A DNA stretch of 64,000 nt, taken from the NCBI RefSeq assembly GCF_019977335.1, contig NZ_AP024653.1:558001-622000 (forward strand). Reading direction: 5' to 3'. Positions 15,954-23,233 of the stretch are shown here, piece after piece. The translations under genes and the position numbers were made by a program. This stretch comes from Arthrobacter sp. NicSoilB4. GTDB lineage: Bacteria; Actinomycetota; Actinomycetes; Actinomycetales; Micrococcaceae. How positions within the stretch are numbered: the stretch's first letter is position 1; each line of letters starts with the position of its first letter. The notes below the pieces were generated by a model. The model was given only the letters and a program-made list of their open reading frames with translations, was not told the origin of the DNA and searched no databases.

Positions 15954-16628
15954 ATGAGCGATCCGCACGACACTCAGCCCGCCGACCAGGCCCCGGTCGA
16001 GGGCGCCACGCTGGATCCCCGGCCGGCTGCCGACGACGGTCAGGGGACACAGGGGCGGTACCAGCCCGGACCACCGGAGAAGCCGGGCCGGCCCGAGGGG
16101 GCCACTCGGCCCAGGCCCAGCCAGCTCCAGGATCTGGTCGATGAACCCGCGAAGGTGATGCGCATCGGCACCATGATGAAGCAGCTCCTGGACGAGGTGA
16201 AGTCCGCACCGCTCGACGACGCGGCACGGGTCCGGCTGGCCGGCATCCATGACCGCTCCATCAAAGAACTCGAAGACGGCCTCGCGCCGGAACTCGTCGA
16301 GGAGCTGGAACGGATCACCCTGCCCTTCCCCGCGGACGGAACGCCGTCGGACGCGGAGTTGAGGATCGCCCAGGCCCAGCTGGTCGGCTGGCTGGAGGGC
16401 CTCTTCCACGGCATCCAGACTGCACTCGCAGCCCAGCATGCCGCCCGGGACCACGCCGTCGCCCAGGCTCAGCTCCGCCAGCTGCCGCCCGGAACAGTGA
16501 TCGCCCCCGGCGTCATCATCGGGGAGAACGGCGAGCCCCAGCGGGCCGCCGCGCCCAGGCCCGGTGAGGACCCTTCACGGGCTCCCGTGCCCGCTGACCC
16601 GGACCACGGCCCCGGCCAGTACCTGTAG
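15954..16628 (+). CDS. bpa: Bacterial proteasome activator Bpa (PafE)
   Basis: The 224-residue protein starts MSDPHDTQPADQ at ATG 15954. A disordered, proline-rich N-terminus (1-55) precedes the helical core: LQDLVDEPAKVMRIGTMMKQ, LDEVKSAPLDDAARVRLAG, IHDRSIKELEDGLAPELVEE and LVGWLEGLFHGIQTALAAQ. The protein ends exactly in GQYL, the C-terminal motif with which Bpa rings dock on the 20S proteasome and open its gate, independently of ATP. Known members assist degradation of unfolded proteins such as HspR. No proteasome genes are in this window. A gene of unknown function follows after 7 bp. Confidence 0.95.
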   Translation: MSDPHDTQPADQAPVEGATLDPRPAADDGQGTQGRYQPGPPEKPGRPEGATRPRPSQLQDLVDEPAKVMRIGTMMKQLLDEVKSAPLDDAARVRLAGIHDRSIKELEDGLAPELVEELERITLPFPADGTPSDAELRIAQAQLVGWLEGLFHGIQTALAAQHAARDHAVAQAQLRQLPPGTVIAPGVIIGENGEPQRAAAPRPGEDPSRAPVPADPDHGPGQYL

Positions 16629-16635
16629 GGCACCG

Positions 16636-17091
16636 TTGGGATTCTTCAGCACCGCCCGGCAGGGGCGCAAAGACGACGCCGAACTCGGCAAGGGCCTCTG
16701 GCGGCGGGCAAACGACCGCTTCATCAGGGGCCTGGACCGCTACCACCAGGTCCTCGAGGGGGTGGAGGACGAGGCCCTCTATGCAGAGCTCCTGGAGATC
16801 GCCAACGAGCTGTCCGCGCTCTCCGGGCGGGTCCGGCAGGTCTGTGTCGAGGCCCAGCGCCGCGCCCCCAGCGAGGGACTCGACATCCCGGGAACCCTGG
16901 CCGGAGTCCACCGCGCCCTGTCCACGGCCGGAAACTCCTTGGCGACCACAGCCGAAGCAGCTGCGATGCTCCGCCTCGCCGTCGGTCCCGTCCCCGCCGG
17001 CGCGGCGTCGGTACGGCGCCGCGCAGCGTCGGTGCTGGAACAGGTCAGCGACGCCGAACGGCGGCTTGCGGAGGCAGCCGCCGCGGACTGA
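16636..17091 (+). CDS. Hypothetical helical protein, probably co-transcribed with bpa
   Basis: The predicted 151-residue protein starts at TTG 16636 (LGFFSTARQGRKDDAELGKG). The bpa stop, TAG 16626-16628, is 7 nt upstream, and the AGGG overlapping it can serve as ribosome-binding site. No family is recognised. The sequence is mostly amphipathic helix, rich in Ala, Leu, Glu and Arg, with repeated heptad-like stretches (YAELLEIANELSALSGRVRQ, VRRRAASVLEQVSDAERRL) suggesting helical bundle or coiled coil. It has no signal peptide or membrane span. Close coupling to bpa makes a proteostasis-related role worth testing. Confidence 0.65.
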   Translation: MGFFSTARQGRKDDAELGKGLWRRANDRFIRGLDRYHQVLEGVEDEALYAELLEIANELSALSGRVRQVCVEAQRRAPSEGLDIPGTLAGVHRALSTAGNSLATTAEAAAMLRLAVGPVPAGAASVRRRAASVLEQVSDAERRLAEAAAAD

Positions 17092-17198
17092 GATGCCGCG
17101 TCGCTCCGCGCTTGCCTACCTAAATTCCCGGTTAAGCGCCTAGCTTAGCTGTGCCCTTTGCGCTGGCGGTCCGGGGCGGGCGTTGGCAGGATGGCTGG

Positions 17199-18044
17199 AT
17201 GACTTTCTCACCGGTACTGACTTTCAATGACGGCAACACCATTCCCCAGCTCGGCTACGGAGTGTGGCAGGTTGAAGACGACGTCGCCGAGAAGGTGGTC
17301 GTCCAGGCCTTCGAAGCCGGCTTCCGCCACATCGACACCGCCAAGATCTACGGCAACGAGGCGGGGGTGGGGCGTGCGATCGAGCGATCGGGCCTCACTC
17401 CCGAGGAAATCTTCATCACCACCAAGCTGTGGAACGCGGACCAGGGCTACGAGTCCACGCTGAAGGCTTTCGAAGAATCCATGGAGCGTCTGGGCCTGGA
17501 GACGCTGGACCTGTACCTGATCCACTGGATGCAGCCGAAGCAGGACAAGTACGTGGACACCTGGAAGGCTCTCATCGAGCTGCAGAAGCAGGGACGCGTC
17601 AAGACGATCGGCGTCTCCAACTTCACCAAGGAGGGCCTGCAGCGCCTAATTGACGAGACCGGCGTCGTGCCGGCCATCAACCAGGTTGAACTGCACCCGT
17701 TCTTCAACCAGGCCGAGCTGCGCGAGTTCAATGCCTCCAAGGGCATTCTCACTCAGGCCTGGTCGCCGCTGGGGCAGGGCGGGGAGCTGCTGGAGAGCGC
17801 CGTGATCGGCCAGATCGCGGCCAAGCACGGCGCCACCCCGGCGCAGGTGGTCATCGCCTGGCACCTGGCCATCGGCAACGTTGTCATCCCCAAGTCCGTC
17901 ACGGAATCCCGCATCCGTGAGAACTACGCAGCGCTGGATGTCAGCCTGGATGAGACCGATGTGCAGGCCATCAACGGCCTGGACAACTCAGCTGAGGGCG
18001 CCGGCCGCATCGGCCCCGACCCGGCAGTCTCGGACTTCGCCTAA
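17199..18044 (+). CDS. Aldo/keto reductase
   Basis: The 281-residue protein starts MTFSPVLTFNDGNTIPQLGYG at ATG 17199. The catalytic tetrad of AKRs is present: Asp and Tyr in DTAKIYGNEAGVGRA near residues 47-56, Lys in FITTKLW near 80, and His in YLIHWMQP near 113. The NADPH-binding C-terminal part includes IPKSVTESRIRENYAAL near 230. This pattern is that of the bacterial 2,5-diketo-D-gluconate reductase-like AKR group, which reduces aldehydes and ketones with NADPH in the cytosol. It is monocistronic; a GTG frame opening at 17151 was not used. Confidence 0.92.
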   Translation: MTFSPVLTFNDGNTIPQLGYGVWQVEDDVAEKVVVQAFEAGFRHIDTAKIYGNEAGVGRAIERSGLTPEEIFITTKLWNADQGYESTLKAFEESMERLGLETLDLYLIHWMQPKQDKYVDTWKALIELQKQGRVKTIGVSNFTKEGLQRLIDETGVVPAINQVELHPFFNQAELREFNASKGILTQAWSPLGQGGELLESAVIGQIAAKHGATPAQVVIAWHLAIGNVVIPKSVTESRIRENYAALDVSLDETDVQAINGLDNSAEGAGRIGPDPAVSDFA

Positions 18045-18090
18045 GCCACGCGCCTAGCCGGCCGGACTGCCGGCTAAATCGGCGTGAACC

Positions 18091-18133
18091 GCAGCAGGGC
18101 CTTCACCCGACAGGGTGGGGGCCTTTCTGCTGC
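18091..18133 (+). terminator. Possible terminator after the aldo/keto reductase
   Basis: GGGCC-TT-CACCC pairs with GGGTG-GG-GGCC around a 4-nt loop and is followed by TTTC, with flanking GCAGCA/TGCTGC able to extend the stem. It lies about 45 bp past the stop. Confidence 0.45.
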
Positions 18134-18178
18134 CCGGTGACCTCTGCGGTCCCGCCCTGGGGGTCGGCTTTGGCCGGC

Positions 18179-18556
18179 TCACACCCTGGCGAATCCTGAA
18201 CCAAAGTCGTGGATGATGACGGTCCCGCCCAGAATACGGGCCTTGGCCACAAGCTGTTCCAAAAGTGCGTCGTTGACCGCGCCAAAGATTTCAATCGTCA
18301 GAAGGTTGACCAGAGGCGCTATCGGCGGGAAGAGGGGGCCGGCTACCGACATGTGGAAATTCAGCAACGCTAGGTCCTCGTGGATGTGAAGAACACTCAT
18401 GCGGCTGCCGTCGCCTGAGAAGTAAACGTTGTAGGCGATGATCCGCGGCTCATTGGCTTCGACGAAGCTCGCAAGGTCCGCCATCGCGACTTTGAGCTCG
18501 CCAAGCTTCCCGGGGCGGACCTCGGAGGTGTCGAGATACACAACGAAATCAGTCAT
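18179..18556 (-). CDS. Hypothetical protein, dimeric alpha/beta-barrel-like
   Basis: This 125-residue protein starts MTDFVVYLDTSEVRPGKLGE at ATG 18556 with GGGAGGG 6-12 nt upstream; the longer open frame upstream is not credible protein. The pattern of a short strand, a helix starting RPGKLGELKVAMADLASFV, then ANEPRIIAYNVYFSGDG and SVLHIHEDLALLNFHM resembles antibiotic-biosynthesis-monooxygenase-like (ABM) dimeric barrel folds. That resemblance is from pattern only. No signal peptide or membrane span is present. It is monocistronic, and an inverted repeat CCCGCC/GGCGGG lies in its upstream region at about 18583-18599. Confidence 0.7.
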   Translation of the reverse strand: MTDFVVYLDTSEVRPGKLGELKVAMADLASFVEANEPRIIAYNVYFSGDGSRMSVLHIHEDLALLNFHMSVAGPLFPPIAPLVNLLTIEIFGAVNDALLEQLVAKARILGGTVIIHDFGSGFARV

Positions 18557-18764
18557 GTTGCCCTCCCGAGGGCATTCGGATCCCGCCCGCAGGCGGGGAC
18601 GGAAATCCCGCGCCCCGCTATGAGCAGACGTCCCCTTACAATTATTGGCCCGGCCCAAACCCCTGTCGAGGTCCCGCTGATGCCCAGACGGGCCCCAGCG
18701 GCAACCGCCCAGTGTGGGTGTATTGGTCACGCCAGCCGGGGATCCATCGGATCGTGAGAAGCAG

Positions 18765-18944
18765 CTAAGCGGCCTTCCGGCTTTCCCTTACCGGCACCGC
18801 GTCGATGGTGGCCCAGCCATGCTCGCCGGCGGCCTGGCGGCTGGCGAAACGTTCGGCGTCGGCAAGGGCATCGAAAGCCTCGGCGCGGATGCGGCCACAA
18901 TCCGTGTCCAGATACGTGACTTCAAAGTACTGCGTGGTTTCCAT
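18765..18944 (-). CDS. Small hypothetical protein (59 aa)
   Basis: Minus-strand reading from ATG 18944 to TAG 18767-18765 gives METTQYFEVTYLDTDCGRI, then RAEAFDALADAERFASRQAA and GEHGWATIDAVPVRESRKAA. The composition, with strand-helix-strand alternation and no rare-codon run, looks like a real small cytosolic protein. No family is recognised and no clear ribosome-binding site is seen. It lies between two other minus-strand genes. Confidence 0.6.
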   Translation of the reverse strand: METTQYFEVTYLDTDCGRIRAEAFDALADAERFASRQAAGEHGWATIDAVPVRESRKAA

Positions 18945-18980
18945 GAATTAAGTGTGCAGCCGGCCTCCGACACTATGAGC

Positions 18981-19937
18981 TCATGGGTCCGGCGTGTTGC
19001 CAAGCCGCAGCACCCGTTCCCGGGCAAGGTCCGCGGTGCGCCGCGCCTTTTCCGCAGCCCGTGCCGCCTGCTGGGCCTCGGCCAGGGCCAGTTCGCGCCG
19101 TTTCCCGGCAGCTTTGAGTTCCTGTTCGCACTGGGCAAGCTGCCCGCGCAGCCTGCGCGCCGTGTCGGAGAGTTCCGTGGTCAGGGCGGTCAACGAGGCA
19201 AGCTCCTCCTCATCCTGCCGAGCTTCCAGAGCGGCGGCTTCGGCGGCCTCTTCGGCCTCCTGGAGAAGCGACCGGGCCCGTTCCAGCGCGGAGGGAGAGG
19301 TTTTCCGGGGTTCGGGGCGGACAGCTCGCAGGCGGGGCTGCTCCGCCTCGTTCGGGCGTGTGGTTTCGGTCGGGACCGCCTCGTCGGATGGGCTGGGCGC
19401 GGGACCCGCCGGGACCACGAGCCCGGGCAGCGCAACCGCACCCGAAAGATCCACGACGTCGACGCCGTCGGCGGACAGTGCCCGGAGGAGACGGCCGGAC
19501 TGCACGGCTGCCGCTGCCCCTGCATCGGCTGTGGCCGCGCGCAGCGTTGCTTCCACTTCCGCCGCGATCGCGCCGCTGATCTTCCGGCCCAGCTGTTCGG
19601 TGACTGCCTGTGCTTCCTTGACCGCGCCGCTTAGCAGTTGGCGTCGTTCCTGTCCGAGCCGGCGGAGTTCCGGTGCGTCGAGGGAGGATTGCGCGGCGCG
19701 CATCGACTGCCCCAGCCCGGCGAGGTCGCGGAGGGTCTCCGGCCGCCGGGCGGCGAGCATGTTCACCGTCCATGCCGCGACGGACGGCTTGGGCAGGGAC
19801 CGCACTTCTGCGGCAAAGGACCGCAGCTCTTTCGCGGCGGCCGCGTCTTTGGCTGCGGCTGTCCGGGCGGAGACGAATTCGTCGAACGGAAGCGCATAGA
19901 GCTGTGCGGCAACGTCGGCCAGCCCCTGATCTCCCAT
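18981..19937 (-). CDS. Hypothetical coiled-coil protein
   Basis: The 318-residue protein is taken from ATG 19937 (MGDQGLADVAAQLYALPFDEF). TATGAT ends exactly 6 nt upstream, which supports a leaderless start here. The N-terminal 150 residues are helical and contain FVSARTAAAKDA and LPKPSVAAWTVNML. A proline-rich linker (about 195-235) is followed by a long Glu/Ala/Arg coiled coil (about 238-318, for example SLLQEAEEAAEAAALEARQ). Such proteins are common and uncharacterised in Micrococcaceae. No signal peptide or membrane span is seen, and the function is unknown. Confidence 0.75.
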   Translation of the reverse strand: MGDQGLADVAAQLYALPFDEFVSARTAAAKDAAAAKELRSFAAEVRSLPKPSVAAWTVNMLAARRPETLRDLAGLGQSMRAAQSSLDAPELRRLGQERRQLLSGAVKEAQAVTEQLGRKISGAIAAEVEATLRAATADAGAAAAVQSGRLLRALSADGVDVVDLSGAVALPGLVVPAGPAPSPSDEAVPTETTRPNEAEQPRLRAVRPEPRKTSPSALERARSLLQEAEEAAEAAALEARQDEEELASLTALTTELSDTARRLRGQLAQCEQELKAAGKRRELALAEAQQAARAAEKARRTADLARERVLRLGNTPDP

Positions 19938-19943
19938 GCAAGA

Positions 19944-19949
19944 ATCATA
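19944..19949 (-). promoter_or_regulatory. Leaderless-type -10 box (TATGAT) of the coiled-coil protein gene
   Basis: This near-consensus TATGAT on the minus strand is followed by TCTTGC and then the ATG at 19937, a 6-nt gap. Confidence 0.5.
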
Positions 19950-20008
19950 GAAGCCCGGCCCCGGCAATTCCGCCGCCACCGGACCATTTTCCAGGAGGCA
20001 AGGCACTC

Positions 20009-20482
20009 ATGATCGAAATTGCGGGGCTCCCGGCGCATATCCTGCTCATCCACGCCGTCGTGGTGCTGGCGCCGATCGCCGGACTGGCCGCTATCGTGTT
20101 TGCCGCGGTGCCGCGGTGGCGCAGCCAGCTGGCCTGGCCGCTGGGAGTGCTGTCCCTGGGCCTTGTTCCGCTGTCCCTGCTCACGGCGCAGGCAGGGGAG
20201 CAGCTAGAGGAGACCCGCCCCGCTTCGGCCCTGATCAGGGAACATGCGGAGCAGGGGGACGTGCTCAAGGCCGTATCCGTGGTCTTCTTCGTGGTCGTCA
20301 CCGCGGCGCTGATCGCGAGCTATGACCCCATAGGCCGGCACTTCTCCTTCCTGGGCCGCCTGCGGACGAACCGCGGCGTCCGGTTGGCCCTTCTGGTTCT
20401 CGCGGCGGCTGCGGGGGCCTTCTTTATCTACCAGAGCATCATCACAGGCCATTCCGGCGCGGCCTCGGTCTGGGCCGCTTAA
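20009..20482 (+). CDS. DUF2231-like membrane protein
   Basis: The 157-residue protein starts MIEIAGLPAHILLIHAVVV at ATG 20009, with AGGAGG about 11 nt upstream. Four hydrophobic spans (about residues 8-32, 40-60, 87-106 and 125-145) are predicted. The LPAHILLIHAVVVLAPI start, with a histidine in the first span, matches DUF2231-type predicted membrane proteins. Their role is unknown, although some are linked to redox or cytochrome functions. It is divergent from the coiled-coil gene and convergent with the MFS transporter. Confidence 0.75.
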   Translation: MIEIAGLPAHILLIHAVVVLAPIAGLAAIVFAAVPRWRSQLAWPLGVLSLGLVPLSLLTAQAGEQLEETRPASALIREHAEQGDVLKAVSVVFFVVVTAALIASYDPIGRHFSFLGRLRTNRGVRLALLVLAAAAGAFFIYQSIITGHSGAASVWAA

Positions 20483-20519
20483 CCCGGTCCCTGGCCGTGC
20501 CGATCAGCGACGGCTGCGG

Positions 20520-21809
20520 CTAGGGACCGCGCTTGCCGCGCAGGGCGACAACCAGCACCACGAACGCGAGCAGCTGCAGGACCGCCACTGACGCGATCAG
20601 CAGTGGACGGGTGTCATAGAGGGCGCCGTACAGGACCCCGCCCGCCAGCGCCCCGGCCCCTTGAAAAGCAGCGAAAACGCCGTACGCCGTTCCCTGGCGC
20701 TGTTCCGGCACCAGGTCGGCGAGCAGCGCCTTGACGGTCGAGTCCTGGATGCCCAGTGCGATGCCCCACGCGAGTACCCCGGTGAACGCCAGCCCGGCCG
20801 CCGGGGCCAGGGCCAGCACCGGCACGGCGGTGGTTAGCACGGGAATCGTGAGGAGCACCCAGGCTCCGGACCGGTCGTAGAGGGCTCCGCTGGCAAGGGC
20901 GCCGAGGGCAGCCGCCGCCATCGCAGCCGCGTACAGCAGCGCGACCACGGACACCGGAACGGCCGCCGTCGTCGTGAGGTGGAAGGAGATAACCCCGAAG
21001 GCAACCAGGCCGGCACTCCAGCAGAAGGCGGCGGCAGCGAACAGGACAAAGCTCCGGGTGAACAACGACGCCGGACGGCCGACCACACCCGCAGGCGCCG
21101 GATCGACTGCAGTTTCCTGATGCGGGCCGGCCGGGACCGCCGGGGGCCGGCCGGTGCCGGGATCCGGGATCCGGCGGCGCAGCCACAACAGCAGGAACAT
21201 GGCCGCCGCCGCGGGAATGGACAGCACAGCGAAGGCTGCCGAGAGGTTTCCGGTGGCCGTGAGGACCGCGGCGACCAGGATGGGTCCGAGCAGGGCTCCG
21301 ACAAGGTCGAGGGACTTGTGGACGGCGAAGCCGCGGCCCCGGCCGACCGGTTTGGCGACCGCGGCCAGCAACACCGTCTTTGCCGGGCTGCGGACGGCTT
21401 TTCCGATCCGGTCGCCGATGATCAGCACGGAAGCCAGAACCAGTCCGGACGTTCCGGCCAGAGGTGCGACGGCGAGCAGGGGAACGCAGACAGCGGTGAG
21501 GGCGTAGCCGGTCAGCGTGAACGTCCAGTATCTGCGGGTGCGGTCTGCCCAGGGGCCGAAGATCAGCCTGAGTCCCTGTGCCGCAGCTTCGGCGGCACCC
21601 GTCACCAGACCGACGGCCAGTGCGGAGGCACCCAACTGGGCGAGCAGGGGACCAGCCAGCGGCCGGGCGCCGTCGGAAACGACGTCGGCGGCCAGGCTGA
21701 CGAGCCCGAGTCCGATCACCGGGCCCCAGAGCACGCGCCGGTGCGCCCCGTCACGTGCAGGCCCCTTGGCCCGCCCGCGGGTTGGGAAGTTTTGGTGGGG
21801 CCGGTTCAT
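20520..21809 (-). CDS. MFS transporter
   Basis: The 429-residue protein starts MNRPHQNFPTRGRAK at ATG 21809, with GGGAA immediately upstream; upstream frame residues are implausible. About 12 membrane spans are visible, with the MFS loop 2-3 motif GPWADRTRRYW near residue 89 and the repeated motif GALYDRSGAW in the second half. The pattern IGDRIGKAVRSPAKTVLLA near 145 is typical of a subgroup of actinobacterial MFS proteins. It should be a secondary transporter, probably an exporter, of unknown substrate. The preceding gene (21868) lies 58 bp upstream on the same strand. Confidence 0.85.
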   Translation of the reverse strand: MNRPHQNFPTRGRAKGPARDGAHRRVLWGPVIGLGLVSLAADVVSDGARPLAGPLLAQLGASALAVGLVTGAAEAAAQGLRLIFGPWADRTRRYWTFTLTGYALTAVCVPLLAVAPLAGTSGLVLASVLIIGDRIGKAVRSPAKTVLLAAVAKPVGRGRGFAVHKSLDLVGALLGPILVAAVLTATGNLSAAFAVLSIPAAAAMFLLLWLRRRIPDPGTGRPPAVPAGPHQETAVDPAPAGVVGRPASLFTRSFVLFAAAAFCWSAGLVAFGVISFHLTTTAAVPVSVVALLYAAAMAAAALGALASGALYDRSGAWVLLTIPVLTTAVPVLALAPAAGLAFTGVLAWGIALGIQDSTVKALLADLVPEQRQGTAYGVFAAFQGAGALAGGVLYGALYDTRPLLIASVAVLQLLAFVVLVVALRGKRGP

Positions 21810-21867
21810 TTCCCAAGGCTCGCGGACGTAGCGCGGCGGGACAAGGGCCCGGCAGAACCGCTTGGTG

Positions 21868-22416
21868 TCAGGCGGAGGTCCGGATGTCCAGGAAAACCCA
21901 CGCGATGGCCAGCAGGCCACCGAGTGCCAGCAGGAGCGCGCCGGCGACGATGCGGCCATCCAGGTCCCGGGAGGCCGGCGACTCGGCGGCGAAAACGCCT
22001 GCCGTTGCCGTCGGGGCGGGCGCTGACGGGGCCGGGGTGGCCATGCTGCCATCGGCCGGAGAAGTGGTGGTCGGCGAAGTCCCGGCCGGCGGCTGGGCGC
22101 CGGGGTCGGCGGTAGGCGCTGCAGCCGCCTGGGTTCCTGTCGGAGCAGGTACCGCTGAGGGGCGCGGAGCCGGGCCCTTTCCAGGCGGGGCCGTGGGTGA
22201 GGTCGGAACGCCGGTGGCGCTTGCTGTCGGAACAGGCGTTGCCTTGGGTTTTGGGCGGTCCGGGGACGACGGGCAGATCAGGGCCGGGACGATCCCTCCC
22301 ACGGGGTCGCAGGGGGCGCCGATGGCCGGCAATGCGAGGATCAGGGGCGCGGATGCCAGCATCAGCGCGGCCGTGACCGTGTAGCAGGCCCCTTTTGTGG
22401 TCTTCACCCGATCCAT
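21868..22416 (-). CDS. Proline/alanine-rich secreted protein anchored by a C-terminal membrane span
   Basis: The 182-residue frame starts MDRVKTTKGACYTV at ATG 22416. GTG 22407 is an attractive alternative because TACGAT (22420-22415) ends exactly 7 nt before it. A signal-like hydrophobic stretch (AALMLASAPLILALPAIGA, about 16-34) is followed by a low-complexity Pro/Ala/Thr/Ser region (about 55-135). A final hydrophobic span (AGALLLALGGLLAIAWVFL, about 157-176) has a short basic tail. This suggests a wall-spanning protein held in the membrane. No family is recognised. Confidence 0.7.
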   Translation of the reverse strand: MDRVKTTKGACYTVTAALMLASAPLILALPAIGAPCDPVGGIVPALICPSSPDRPKPKATPVPTASATGVPTSPTAPPGKGPAPRPSAVPAPTGTQAAAAPTADPGAQPPAGTSPTTTSPADGSMATPAPSAPAPTATAGVFAAESPASRDLDGRIVAGALLLALGGLLAIAWVFLDIRTSA

Positions 22417-22569
22417 CGTAGAGGCGCGGAGGGCGCCTGGCTGGGACCCTGGCGGGGAGCGTTGGCGGCAGATCGGCAGGACGCCGACCTAAATCGCCGA
22501 ACTGAACTGCCTTCGTAGGGCACCGCCCCGGGGCCCTACCGCGTGTTTCCCTGACGGCGCGGGGCTATG

Positions 22570-22914
22570 CTAAGCCACGTTGTCGAACAGCCGCTGCCAG
22601 TCGTCATGTTCGCGATTGGTGTAAAACCGGCGCGTGGTGGTCCATCTGGGCAGGTAGTCCTGTGCCGGCAGTTCACGCGCCGGCACAGGTTTGGGCCTAG
22701 GTGGGGACTGCAGGACGCCCTCGCGTACCGGCTTGGTCCGGACGGGCTCGGGCTTGAGTGCCCGCTGCTGCTTCGGCTTCGGATGCGGGGCGGCGGCCTT
22801 GCTGACATGGCGCCACATGATGCGGAAGAAGATCCAAAGGGCGATCCCGGCCAGCGTCCACTGCCAGTAGGCGATCATCAGCACGATGACGAAAATCCCT
22901 AGAAGTGTAGGCAT
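22570..22914 (-). CDS. Hypothetical membrane protein
   Basis: The 114-residue protein is taken from ATG 22914 (MPTLLGIFVIVLMIAYWQW). Two closely spaced hydrophobic segments (about 3-32) are followed by a basic, proline-rich tail (HPKPKQQRALKPEPVRTKP). The end is conserved-looking and aromatic (LPRWTTTRRFYTNREHDDW). The open frame upstream overlaps the tRNA-Thr region and was rejected. Function unknown; topology suggests a cytosolic C-terminal tail. Confidence 0.65.
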   Translation of the reverse strand: MPTLLGIFVIVLMIAYWQWTLAGIALWIFFRIMWRHVSKAAAPHPKPKQQRALKPEPVRTKPVREGVLQSPPRPKPVPARELPAQDYLPRWTTTRRFYTNREHDDWQRLFDNVA

Positions 22915-23016
22915 GGCGACACTTTGGCATATCCGGCACGCCCGGAGATAGGGTCTTTTTCCCTTATCCCAGGCAGGGAGCCGTCGCTTGCATGGTCGCC
23001 ACCCAGTCCCACCGTC

Positions 23017-23064
23017 AAAAAACGACAGAACCCCCGGAAATCGTTGATTTCCAGGGGTTCTTCT
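23017..23064 (-). terminator. Terminator of tRNA-Thr
   Basis: On the minus strand, AGAACCCCTGGAAATC pairs with GATTTCCGGGGGTTCT around a 3-nt loop, followed by GTCG and six Ts. It begins directly after the tRNA 3' end. Confidence 0.9.
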
Positions 23065-23066
23065 CG

Positions 23067-23139
23067 AGCTTCCTGCCAGAATCGAACTGGCGACCTTCTC
23101 ATTACGAGTGAGACGCTCTACCAACTGAGCTAAGGAAGC
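23067..23139 (-). tRNA. tRNA-Thr (anticodon CGT)
   Basis: The 73-nt cloverleaf reads GCTTCCT...AGGAAGC for the acceptor, TAGCTCAGTTGGTAGAGC for the D-arm, CTCACTCGTAATGAG for the anticodon arm (CGT), and GTTCGATTC in the T-arm. The 3' CCA is not encoded. It reads ACG codons. Confidence 0.96.
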
Positions 23140-23233
23140 AACCGCATCAAGTGCCCGGATGACCCGGGCGATTCATGCCAGAGACAACTGTAGTAGAGTC
23201 GTCCGGCCCGGGTCAAAATGAGTGTCGGACGCC

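Noticed and set aside
17151..17198. Upstream GTG start for the aldo/keto reductase
   Set aside because: The added residues do not resemble the family, and the -10-like TAGCTT lies only 4 nt from this GTG, outside the 6-7 nt pattern.
22271..22284. GGGCAGATCAGGGC shared between 11001 and 22271
   Set aside because: The second occurrence is inside a coding sequence, without the matching downstream arm, and is likely coincidence.
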